Below are positions 19,462-26,656 of a DNA stretch of 64,000 nt, piece by piece (the first letter of the stretch is position 1; every line of letters begins with the position of its first letter). Made by a program: the position numbers and the translations under genes. The stretch lies in assembly GCA_963712595.1 (NCBI GenBank), contig CAVQIM010000004.1, forward strand, positions 412,983 through 476,982. The letters run 5' to 3'. This DNA comes from VRUE01 sp963712595. GTDB taxonomy: Bacteria > Actinomycetota > Thermoleophilia > Solirubrobacterales > 70-9. The notes under the pieces were generated by a model. That model ran no database searches. It was not told the DNA's origin and worked only from the letters and a program-made list of their open reading frames with translations.

Positions 19462-19731
19462 ATGCCGGCGCTGAGAGCTGGAAGACCGAAGGCGATCCTC
19501 TTCGGTTCCCGGGCTCGAGGCGAGGCTCGCCCGGACTCGGACCTCGATCTGCTTGTGATCGAGCCCGACGAGGTGCCGAAGCGTCGCGCCGAGACGGCGC
19601 GCCTGCGACGGGAGCTTCGTGGCCTCGACGTGGTCGTCGTCAGTGCCCAACACGCGGAGGAATGGGGCCACTTCAAGGGCTCGATGCTGAACGAGGCGCT
19701 GCGCGAGGGACGGGTTCTTGTCGAGGCCTGA
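19462..19731 (+). CDS. MNT-type nucleotidyltransferase domain protein
   Basis: An 89-residue minimal nucleotidyltransferase: LFGSRARGEARPDSDLDLLV is the GS-x-D-x-D active site and LRGLDVVVVS supplies the third carboxylate. Such proteins are often the antitoxin half of HEPN/MNT toxin-antitoxin pairs. No HEPN gene follows; instead there is a palindromic repeat and an IS481 insertion. The N-terminus before the motif is short, so the protein may be slightly truncated or the start may lie elsewhere. Confidence 0.75.
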   Translation: MPALRAGRPKAILFGSRARGEARPDSDLDLLVIEPDEVPKRRAETARLRRELRGLDVVVVSAQHAEEWGHFKGSMLNEALREGRVLVEA

Positions 19732-19792
19732 AGGTCGGGTCGGCGCTAGGAGGAATGCGGAGCTGGCCCCACCTGACCCAGGGGCGGCTCGG

Positions 19793-19838
19793 CGCATCCG
19801 ACTTTGACCACCCCTGGGTGGGGTGGATGTCGGCTGCG
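19793..19838. repeat. 46-bp palindromic intergenic element, copy 3 (inverted)
   Basis: CGCATCCGACTTTGACCACC followed by a GGGTGGGG arm and ending GTCGGCTGCG. This is the reverse complement layout of the copies at 2192 and 14234. It begins 61 bases after the nucleotidyltransferase stop in a 265-base stretch (19732-19996) in which I see no gene. Confidence 0.78.
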
Positions 19839-19996
19839 CGTGTCTCGCCGGTCGGCTCCAAGGCTGACCTCCATGACTCAGGGCGATCTGCCTGAGCCAC
19901 CGGATACTCATGAGCAGCGCTATTCGGGCGACTGAGGACGCCGTACCGCGCCGTGTCCGCCGCCGCTGGACGCGTGCGGGGGTTTCGTCAATCCCT

Positions 19997-20002
19997 CCTA
20001 GA
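19997..20002. repeat. Target-site duplication, left copy
   Basis: CCTAGA immediately before the left IS end; the identical hexamer follows the right end at 21071-21076. The core CTAG matches the NCTAGN target preference known for IS481. Confidence 0.85.
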
Positions 20003-20990
20003 TGTAGATGCTAGGCACGTTGTTTCCGGCGAGCTGCCGTAGCCGCTGAATCGGCGGCCGGTGGCCAATGGCGCCGTGTCGTCGTCTGAAGTTGTAGCGC
20101 TCGATCCACCCTGAGAGGGCCGCGGCCCTCTCAGGGGAGCTGCCGTAGACCGCGGCGTAGGCCCACTCACGCAGCATCGTGCGGATGAAGCGCTCGGCCT
20201 TGCCGTTGGTCTGAGGCCGGTAGGGGCGGGTGTGGATGTGCTTGATCCCCATCGCCCGGCAGGCGATCGCGTGGGCGGTCGAGCGGTAGGCGCCGCCGTT
20301 GTCGGTCATCAGTCGCTCGACCGCGATGCCATGGGAGCGGTAGAAGCTGACCGCTCGTCGCAGGAACCCGATCACAGTCGCAGTCTTCTCGTCGGGCAGC
20401 ACTTCGGCGTAGGCGAGGCGGGTGGCGTCATCGACGCAGACGTGCACGCACTCCCAGCCGACTTGGCGGCGCCTGACGCCAGCGGCGTCGAGCTGGGTGA
20501 TGTGCCGACGGGCCTTGCGACCGGTGACTCGGTGCCCCGCCCCATGCGGGCCGATCCGACCCAGTTTCTTGACGTCGATGTGGATCAGCTCCCCGGGGCG
20601 GGCGCGCTCGTAGCGGCGGATCGGCTCCGGAGGCCCCAGACGGCTGAGCTTGCCGAGGCCGATCCGCTTCAACACCGCCGAGACCGTCGAGGTGGCCATC
20701 TCCAGGAGCTCGGCGATCTCGGGCCCGGTCAGCGCCAGTCGGCGCAGGGCGGCGATTGCTTCCACGCGATCGGGCGGCGTGGCGTTGTGGACGGTGAGCG
20801 GCGCGGAGCTGCGATCAAGCAAGCCGGCCGCACCTTCGGCGCGGTAGCGCCGCACCCATTTGCCGGCAGTCCTCGCGCTCACTCCGGCGGCCTCGGCCGC
20901 CTCCGTGAGCGCGACCTTCTCCTCGATCACCCTCTTGACCATGATCGCTCTCCCCTTCGGGCCGAGGGGCGCGTTAGCGTGAAGCTTCAT
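19998..20990 (-). CDS. IS481-family transposase
   Basis: A 330-residue DDE transposase. The N-terminal helix-turn-helix (about 10-120: VALTEAAEAAGVSARTAGKW) binds the element ends; the integrase-fold core has IHIDVKKLGRI, MTDNGGAYRS and GKAERFIRTM, carrying the D, D and E. ATG 20990 has AGGAGG eight bases upstream and is preferred over a GTG-like start at 21053. The last codon and the TAG stop (19998-20000) lie in the flanking CCTAGA duplication, so the stop codon is supplied by the target site. Confidence 0.93.
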   Translation of the reverse strand: MKLHANAPLGPKGRAIMVKRVIEEKVALTEAAEAAGVSARTAGKWVRRYRAEGAAGLLDRSSAPLTVHNATPPDRVEAIAALRRLALTGPEIAELLEMATSTVSAVLKRIGLGKLSRLGPPEPIRRYERARPGELIHIDVKKLGRIGPHGAGHRVTGRKARRHITQLDAAGVRRRQVGWECVHVCVDDATRLAYAEVLPDEKTATVIGFLRRAVSFYRSHGIAVERLMTDNGGAYRSTAHAIACRAMGIKHIHTRPYRPQTNGKAERFIRTMLREWAYAAVYGSSPERAAALSGWIERYNFRRRHGAIGHRPPIQRLRQLAGNNVPSIYI

Positions 20991-21070
20991 CCGGTTCCTC
21001 CTTGTTGCTGGGGCTTCGACACCGCCAGCCTCCAAGGAGGCCCGGATGAACAACGTGCTTAGGAATTACA
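20003..21070. mobile_element. IS481-family insertion sequence, 1068 bp
   Basis: The element begins TGTAGATGC and ends GGAATTACA. Imperfect terminal inverted repeats span 20003-20024 and 21049-21070 (18 of 22 positions match, including a shared GCACGTTGTT block). It is flanked by perfect CCTAGA duplications and contains one intact transposase gene. It inserted one base beyond the stop codon of the cupredoxin gene at 21078, without breaking it. Intact repeats, duplications and reading frame imply a recent insertion. Confidence 0.93.
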
Positions 21071-21076
21071 CCTAGA
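21071..21076. repeat. Target-site duplication, right copy
   Basis: CCTAGA directly after the right IS end, identical to 19997-20002. Confidence 0.85.
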
Positions 21077-21077
21077 G

Positions 21078-21455
21078 CTACGGCTCGACCGTGAACGTCC
21101 CCTTCATGAAGGGGTGGAAGGCGCAGTAGAAGGTGAAGGTGCCCGTCTTGTTCAGGGTGATGGAGCCGGTCTTGCCTGGCTGGATGGAGCCGCTTTCGAA
21201 GATGCCGGAGTCGGTTGAGGTCGCCGTGTGGGCGGTCGAGTCCTCGTTGGTGAAGTCGATCGTCGTTCCCCTGGCGACGGTGATGCGGGCAGGCTCGTAG
21301 ATGTAGTCCTGGATCGTCACCGCCTGTGTGGAGGCGGTGGAGGTCGGCTTGTCGGAGGTTGAGTCGCTCCCGCCGCAGCCGGCCAACACGATCGCGATGG
21401 CGGCGAGGGGGAGCAAAAGGGCACGGGCAAGAGAACGGGTGGATCCCACGCCCAT
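21078..21455 (-). CDS. Plastocyanin-like (cupredoxin) lipoprotein
   Basis: A 125-residue exported copper protein. A signal peptide ends in lipobox VLAGC (about residue 25), followed by a Ser/Thr linker and a cupredoxin domain. Copper ligands appear in STAHTATS (His) and FYCAFHPFMKG (Cys, His, Met). It should be a membrane-anchored electron carrier like the protein at 925-1347. The ATG at 21455 begins a good signal peptide; upstream in-frame codons do not. It is divergent from the ferritin-like genes and abuts the IS481 copy at its 3' end. Confidence 0.87.
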   Translation of the reverse strand: MGVGSTRSLARALLLPLAAIAIVLAGCGGSDSTSDKPTSTASTQAVTIQDYIYEPARITVARGTTIDFTNEDSTAHTATSTDSGIFESGSIQPGKTGSITLNKTGTFTFYCAFHPFMKGTFTVEP

Positions 21456-21586
21456 CGGGTACGGGCGCCTGGGGAACAGTGGATCACTTGCTCGCCAAGA
21501 CACTTCGTGCCGCGCTTGGTGATCCGGTCGGCCCGGGACTCGCGTAGGGGGTTGGCAGAAGCGCAACCCAGCGAGGAGACGACGAC

Positions 21587-22276
21587 ATGCCAAAGAGCAA
21601 GGAACGAGAGAGATCGGGCGCACCGGCGCAGAGCGCCGTGGCGCGGGCGGCTAGGGACCCGGTCTCGCGCCGGAGGTTCGTGGCGCTGGCCGGCGGCTCG
21701 ACCGCCGCGGCCTTCCTTGCCGCCTGCGGCAGCGACAGCGACTCGACCACCACGACCGTTGCACAGACGAGCGGTGGCAAGTCCGAAACCGCGCAGTTCG
21801 GCAAGGGCGACATCGGCATCCTCAACTACGCGCTCACGCTCGAGTACCTGGAGACCGCCTTCTATGCCGACGTCGTCAAGAGCGGCCTCTTCCGCGGTGG
21901 CGAGCTGGAGACGATCCGCAAGTTCGGCAACGAGGAGGCGCAGCACGTCGCCGCCCTTACCGCTGCGGTCAAGCAGCTCGGCGGCAAGCCGGCACCCAAG
22001 CCGAAGACCGAATTCCCGCTGAAGAGCGCCAAGTCGGTGCTGGAACTGGCGGGCACGGTGGAGAACCTGGGCGCCGCCGCCTACCTCGGTCAGGCCGCCA
22101 ACATCAAGAGCCCGGAAGTGCTCGCCTCGGCCCTGGCCATCCACAGCGTCGAGGGCCGCCATGCCGCTGCGCTCAACACCCTGCTGGGCAAGTCGATCAC
22201 GCCCGACGGCGCCTTCGCCAAGCCGGCGACGGCGAAGACCGTCCTCGAGTCCGTCGAACCCTTCATCGTCGGCTGA
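21587..22276 (+). CDS. Ferritin-like (Ferritin_2) Tat-exported lipoprotein
   Basis: A 229-residue protein. SRRRFVALAGG is a twin-arginine export motif, followed by lipobox LAAC, so it is exported folded and lipid-anchored. The mature part (about 65-225) is a four-helix ferritin-like domain with YALTLEYLETAFY and GNEEAQHVAALTAAV holding Glu/His metal ligands, and a second Glu-His pair in HSVEGRHAAAL. It may store or oxidise a metal outside the cell. The ribosome site GAGGAG is good. The paralogue follows 28 bases downstream. Confidence 0.87.
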   Translation: MPKSKERERSGAPAQSAVARAARDPVSRRRFVALAGGSTAAAFLAACGSDSDSTTTTVAQTSGGKSETAQFGKGDIGILNYALTLEYLETAFYADVVKSGLFRGGELETIRKFGNEEAQHVAALTAAVKQLGGKPAPKPKTEFPLKSAKSVLELAGTVENLGAAAYLGQAANIKSPEVLASALAIHSVEGRHAAALNTLLGKSITPDGAFAKPATAKTVLESVEPFIVG

Positions 22277-22304
22277 CGCCGCGGGAAGCGAAAGGAGAAC
22301 GAAG

Positions 22305-22943
22305 ATGAGCCACGAGCAGCTCGCACATCCAGAGCTCGCCGGCGTCCACGTCGACGAGGACAGCCAAGATCTCTCCCGCAGCGAGGTGATCCTCAAGGGG
22401 GCGCTGGCGGCGGGTGCCGTCTACGGCACCTTCATGGTCGGGCCGTACGTGCGCAAGGCGCTGGCGATGTCGGGGAGCAGCGACGTCGACATCCTCAACT
22501 TCGCCCTCACCCTCGAGTACCTGGAGTCGACCTTCTACGAGGAAGCGAAGGCACGGGCCGGGGCGAGTGGCGAACTGAAGGACCTGATCGGGCTGCTTGC
22601 CAAAGACGAGGCGCAGCACGTCGAAGCGCTGACGGCGACGATCAAGAAGCTCGAGGGCAAGCCGGTGGCCGAGCCCACATTCGACTTCGCCTACAGCAAT
22701 AAGGCCGGCTTCCTGAAGCTGGCGCAGACCTTCGAGGACACCGGGGTCAGCGCCTACAACGGCGCCGGGCCGGCGATCAAGTCGAAGGAAGTGCTCGGAG
22801 CGGCCGGCTCGATCGTCCAGGTCGAGGCGAGGCACGCCGCCGCGATCCGGCTGCAGAACAAGGCGGAACCGGCCCCACGAGCCTTCGACCCTTCGCTCGA
22901 CGAAGCGCAGGTGCTGAAGGCGGTCGAACCGTTCATCGCCTAG
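22305..22943 (+). CDS. Ferritin-like (Ferritin_2) protein, second copy
   Basis: A 212-residue paralogue of the previous product. It has no Tat motif; a hydrophobic segment near residues 27-48 (ILKGALAAGAVYGTFMVG) may anchor it. Ferritin-like ligands are conserved: FALTLEYLESTFYEEA, KDEAQHVEALTA and QVEARHAAAIRL. AAAGGAGAA precedes the ATG. It lies in a row with the other ferritin-like gene and the sigma/anti-sigma pair, suggesting one envelope stress or metal-handling unit. Confidence 0.85.
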   Translation: MSHEQLAHPELAGVHVDEDSQDLSRSEVILKGALAAGAVYGTFMVGPYVRKALAMSGSSDVDILNFALTLEYLESTFYEEAKARAGASGELKDLIGLLAKDEAQHVEALTATIKKLEGKPVAEPTFDFAYSNKAGFLKLAQTFEDTGVSAYNGAGPAIKSKEVLGAAGSIVQVEARHAAAIRLQNKAEPAPRAFDPSLDEAQVLKAVEPFIA

Positions 22944-22977
22944 GCGGCCGGTTTGCAAGAGCGGATGATGGGTCGAG

Positions 22978-23559
22978 ATGACGGTTAGGCGAGAGAAGGC
23001 CGAGCGGCTGGCCGACGAGGAGCTGATGCCGCTGATCGGGGAAAAGGACCCCGAGGCCTTCGAGGTCTTCTACGACCGTCACGGCGGCGCCGCCTACTCG
23101 CTCGCGTACAGGATGGTCGGCGAGAGAGCGGCCGCCGAGGACATCGCCCAGGAGGCCTTCATCTCGATCTGGCGCAGCGGCGCCCGTTTCGACCGGACCC
23201 GCGGCAGCGTCCGCTCGTGGATGCTGAGCATCGTCCGCAATCGCGCCATCGACGCCCTCCGCAGCCGCGCCGGCAAGGCGCCGAAGTTGGGTTTCGACGA
23301 CGACGCCATTCTCGAGCAGCGCCCGGCCGCGGAGCGGACCGAGGAGGAGGCGATGCGGCGGGAGGTCGCGAGCGAGGTCCGCGGCGCCCTCGGCGAGCTG
23401 CCTGGGGAGCAGTCGAAGGTGATCGAGCTGGCGTACTTCGGCGGCTTCAGCCAGTCGGAGATCTCGCGCATGCTGGGGGTGCCGCTGGGCACGGTGAAGG
23501 GAAGGATGAGATTGGGCTTGGCAAAGATTCGAGGCGAGCTGGCGGAGGGACTGACATGA
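22978..23559 (+). CDS. sigK: ECF sigma factor, SigK-like
   Basis: A 193-residue extracytoplasmic-function sigma factor. Region 2 is FYDRHGGAAYSLAYRMVG with AEDIAQEAFISIWR and SWMLSIVRNRAIDALR; region 4 is ELPGEQSKVIELAYFGGFSQ with SEISRMLGVPLGTVKGRMRLG. It directs RNA polymerase to a small regulon, probably including its own operon and the ferritin-like genes. The start ATG follows a GGTCGAG site. Its stop overlaps the anti-sigma start (ATGA). Confidence 0.9.
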   Translation: MTVRREKAERLADEELMPLIGEKDPEAFEVFYDRHGGAAYSLAYRMVGERAAAEDIAQEAFISIWRSGARFDRTRGSVRSWMLSIVRNRAIDALRSRAGKAPKLGFDDDAILEQRPAAERTEEEAMRREVASEVRGALGELPGEQSKVIELAYFGGFSQSEISRMLGVPLGTVKGRMRLGLAKIRGELAEGLT

Positions 23560-24290
23560 CCGACGAGCACCACGATCGCTGGAGCGACGATCTCGCCGCC
23601 TACGTCCTCGGGGCGCTTGACCCCGCCGAGGCGGCGGAGCTGGAGCGTCACGCCGAGGGTTGCGAGCGCTGCGCCGAGGAGATCCGCTGGCTGACGCCTG
23701 CGGTGCAGGCGCTGCCCGAGTCGGTCGAGCGACTGCGACCGCCGCCCGAGCTGCGCGACCGCGTCATGGCCGAGGTCCGGGCGGATGCCACTGAGCGGGA
23801 GCACGCTCCCGCCGGGGCCGATCGAGGCGCTCTGACGGGCGGTCTCATGGGCTGGCTGCGCGGGCTGGGATCGGGACCGCACGGCCTCTGGCCGGCCGCG
23901 GGACTGGCCGCCACGGTGCTGGCCATAGGCGCGATCGCGGCCTTCGCGATCGGCGGCAGCGACTCGGACGGTGGTGGTACCAACACGATCGTTGCCGGCC
24001 ACGCCCCCGGCGTCACCGCGAAGCTGGTCAGCGAAGGGGACGGCGGCACGCTGCGGCTCGCCAATGTGCACGCACTTCCCCCGGAAAGGGTTCTCGAGGC
24101 GTGGGTGCGACGCAACGGTGAGGTCGAGCCGGTCCAAGCGCTCTTCGTCCCCGACCGCGAGGGCCGCGCCTCGACGACTATCGACGACATGCGCGGGGTC
24201 GACACGGTGATGGTCACGACCGAGCCGCCGAGCGGCAGCGAATCCCCGACCTCGGCGCCGCTCGTGACGATCTCGATGCCGGTGCAGTAG
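23556..24290 (+). CDS. rskA: Anti-sigma-K factor, RskA-like
   Basis: A 244-residue membrane protein. The N-terminal cytoplasmic anti-sigma domain has the zinc-type motif ERHAEGCERCAEE, which holds the sigma factor. One transmembrane helix follows (about 128-148, GLAATVLAIGAIAAFAIGG) and an extracytoplasmic RskA C-terminal domain (about 150-244, LPPERVLEAWVRRNGEV). Signals outside the membrane would trigger proteolysis and release the sigma factor. The ATGA overlap couples it to sigK. Confidence 0.88.
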   Translation: MTDEHHDRWSDDLAAYVLGALDPAEAAELERHAEGCERCAEEIRWLTPAVQALPESVERLRPPPELRDRVMAEVRADATEREHAPAGADRGALTGGLMGWLRGLGSGPHGLWPAAGLAATVLAIGAIAAFAIGGSDSDGGGTNTIVAGHAPGVTAKLVSEGDGGTLRLANVHALPPERVLEAWVRRNGEVEPVQALFVPDREGRASTTIDDMRGVDTVMVTTEPPSGSESPTSAPLVTISMPVQ

Positions 24291-24357
24291 CCCTCCGCTT
24301 CGAGTGGGTGTGCGACTAGCCCAGCTCAGATCGGGTAGCTGCGCCGGGAGGTAATCC

Positions 24358-25311
24358 GTGGATGCCGGCGACAAGGAAGAGGCGAGTGGTGCCGCGACCG
24401 GGACGGGTCGGCTGGCCACGCTGAAGCGCACGGCGACCGAGTTCCGCGAGGACAACCTCACCGACTGGGCGGCCGCCCTCACCTACTACGGCCTGCTCTC
24501 GCTGTTCCCGGCGCTGATCGCAACGGTCTCGCTCATCGGCCTCTTCGGGGACCCGAAGACCACGACCTCGAGCCTGACCGAGATCATCACCGAAATCGGG
24601 CCGCAGTCCGCTGCGGAGACCTTCTCGGGCCCGATCGAATCGATCGTCTCCAACCAGAGCGCCGCCGGCTTCGCCTTCGTCCTCGGCCTGGCGGTGGCGC
24701 TGTGGTCGGCGTCCGGCTACGTCGGCGCTTTCATCCGCGCCTCGAACGTCATCTACGAGACGCCGGAGGGGCGACCGTTCTGGAAGCTCCGCCCGCTTCA
24801 GCTCGCGGTGACCCTGGCGATGGTCGTCCTGATGGTGCTGCTGGCGCTCGGCCTCGTCCTCACCGGGCCGGTGGTCGAGGCGGTGGCGGGCCCGATCGGC
24901 GTCAGCGATGTCGCGGTGAGCGTCTGGGACATCGCCAAGTGGCCCGTGATGATCGCGATCTTCATCCTCATGGTCGACCTTCTCTACTACGCGTCCCCGA
25001 ACGCGAAGCTGCGCGGCTTCAGGTGGGTGACGCCGGGAAGCCTCGTCGCGATCGTGATCTGGGCGATCGCCTCGGCCGCCTTTGCCTTCTACGTCGCCAA
25101 CTTCGGCTCCTACGACAAGGTCTACGGGACCCTCGGCGGCCTGGTCGCGCTGCTGGTCTGGCTCTGGATCAGCAACCTGGCGATCCTCTTCGGCCATCAG
25201 CTGAACGCGGAGCGTGAGCGCAGCGCCGAGATCGAAGAGGGCCAACCGCGGGCAGAGCGCGAGATCCAGCTCGAGCCACGCGCCGAGCCCAAAGAACAGA
25301 AAACCGCCTGA
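24358..25311 (+). CDS. YihY/BrkB family membrane protein
   Basis: A 317-residue integral membrane protein with about six predicted helices. Family marks are NLTDWAAALTYYGLLSLFPALIA in two parts, VSLIGLFGDP, ALWSASGYVGAFIRA, and WLWISNLAILFGHQLNAE near the C-terminus. The charged tail ends in Glu/Lys. Function of the family is not established despite its old RNase BN name. It starts at GTG with GGGAGGT eight bases upstream. Confidence 0.87.
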   Translation: MDAGDKEEASGAATGTGRLATLKRTATEFREDNLTDWAAALTYYGLLSLFPALIATVSLIGLFGDPKTTTSSLTEIITEIGPQSAAETFSGPIESIVSNQSAAGFAFVLGLAVALWSASGYVGAFIRASNVIYETPEGRPFWKLRPLQLAVTLAMVVLMVLLALGLVLTGPVVEAVAGPIGVSDVAVSVWDIAKWPVMIAIFILMVDLLYYASPNAKLRGFRWVTPGSLVAIVIWAIASAAFAFYVANFGSYDKVYGTLGGLVALLVWLWISNLAILFGHQLNAERERSAEIEEGQPRAEREIQLEPRAEPKEQKTA

Positions 25312-25364
25312 GGTGACGACGGTCGCCGATCGAGCTCCGCCCCGCGTACGGCTATTCTCGGCCA

Positions 25365-26093
25365 ATGGATGCCGCGCTTGGCTGGGGGGCTCTGGCGGCG
25401 TCTTCCCTGGTGCTCGGTGCCCTGCTTGCCTTCGCCCGCCGCTGGCCGGCTCGGCAGATCGGGATGGTCTTGGCCTTCGGCGCCGGGGCGCTGATCAGCG
25501 CCGTCAGCTTCGAGCTGGCGGCGGAGGGGCTCAGGGTGGGCAGCCTTGGAGCCACCGCGGTTGGCCTCGGAATCGGAGCTCTCACCTACTACGGCCTCGA
25601 TGGCCTGATTGCCAGCCGCTACTCGGCCGGCAGGGGGCGGACGGGACGGGCAAGCGGCTCTGACCCCGGAACTGCCCTCGCACTCGGCGCCTTCCTGGAC
25701 GGCATCCCCGAGCAGCTAGTCCTCGGGATCGGACTCGCCGGGGGTGAGGGAGTCGGCGTCGGGCTCCTCGTCGCGATCTTCGTCTCCAACCTGCCGGAGG
25801 CGATCGGCTCGGCAAGCGAGATGCGGAAGTCCGGCAGCGGCCGGGGCAAGGTCATCGGCCTTTGGGGCGCCGTCGCTGCGATCTGCGTCGCGGCCAGCGT
25901 CGCGGGTTACGCGATCGCCGATCTGGCTTCAGGTGAGCTCAGGGCCGGTATCGACGGCTTCGCCGCCGGTGCTCTCCTGGTCATGCTGATCGATTCGATG
26001 ATTCCCGAGGCGACCAGGGAGTCCGGGCGCATTGCCGGTCTCGTCACGACCCTCGGCTTTGCGGTCGCGACGGCGTTGTCGAGCGTTTCCTAG
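25365..26093 (+). CDS. ZIP-family divalent metal transporter
   Basis: A 242-residue membrane protein with about eight hydrophobic segments. The ZIP metal-path motif is seen in LGAFLDGIPEQLVLGIGL and in IFVSNLPEAIGSASEM, with the His usually found in this motif replaced by Asp/Pro-type residues. ZIP proteins import zinc, iron or manganese. The gene begins 53 bases after the yihY-like gene. Its closeness to ferritin-like and cupredoxin genes is consistent with metal handling. Confidence 0.78.
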   Translation: MDAALGWGALAASSLVLGALLAFARRWPARQIGMVLAFGAGALISAVSFELAAEGLRVGSLGATAVGLGIGALTYYGLDGLIASRYSAGRGRTGRASGSDPGTALALGAFLDGIPEQLVLGIGLAGGEGVGVGLLVAIFVSNLPEAIGSASEMRKSGSGRGKVIGLWGAVAAICVAASVAGYAIADLASGELRAGIDGFAAGALLVMLIDSMIPEATRESGRIAGLVTTLGFAVATALSSVS

Positions 26094-26149
26094 CTCAGGT
26101 CAGCAGGCGGGCAGCTCGAGCGAGTAGGCGAACCAGAATGCTCGATGTC

Positions 26150-26161
26150 TAGCAAGTGCTA
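26150..26161. promoter_or_regulatory. TAGCA-N2-TGCTA inverted repeat before orphan gene
   Basis: TAGCAAGTGCTA ends 16 bases before the ATG at 26178. It matches the repeat at 10356-10367 at ten of twelve positions or better and shares half-sites with the palindrome at 8011-8026. A regulatory role is inferred. Confidence 0.4.
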
Positions 26162-26177
26162 AATTTTCTCAGTTCAT

Positions 26178-26612
26178 ATGCCATTTTGGCTTGAAAGCTG
26201 GGCCGGAGATAACGCTGGCAAAGTCGTCGGGCGTGAGCCGAACAGGTTGCTCATCTCGATAACGACGGAAGGCATTGGGTATCCGCTCGAGCTCTTTCAG
26301 AAGCAGACGATAGGCAAATTTACGGTGTACCCAAATTGCGATGTGGTTTGTCTGACGCCCAACGCCGGGAGAACCGCCGCCATCGACGTCGAATTGAGGG
26401 TGGGGAACGTGTTGGCGATCGGGTTGGCGCAGTTAGCTCGTGGCGATCCGGAACCCTGGGATCCCGGTGTGCACCTTTTCGTCGTCACTTTCGCCAGCGC
26501 AGGAAACATGTCTTCGACGATTGCCACGGCGGTCATCACCGAGAAGGTGCCCCACATCGACCTCCGTAACGTCGAGATCTCCGGGGTGCCGATATCGAGG
26601 CGCTTCCGCTAG
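26178..26612 (+). CDS. Hypothetical orphan protein
   Basis: A 144-residue protein I do not recognise. It has no signal peptide or membrane helix. Alternating hydrophobic segments (NRLLISITTEG, LFVVTFASAG, TIATAVITEKV) suggest a beta-rich fold. Its DNA is visibly less GC-rich than the neighbours and it uses codons rare in this window, including TTA (GCG CAG TTA GCT). No ribosome site precedes the ATG. Base composition and isolation suggest horizontal acquisition. Confidence 0.6.
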   Translation: MPFWLESWAGDNAGKVVGREPNRLLISITTEGIGYPLELFQKQTIGKFTVYPNCDVVCLTPNAGRTAAIDVELRVGNVLAIGLAQLARGDPEPWDPGVHLFVVTFASAGNMSSTIATAVITEKVPHIDLRNVEISGVPISRRFR

Positions 26613-26656
26613 AGCTGAACCACACCGCCGGCGTCCACCTGATCAGCTGCCCTTGT

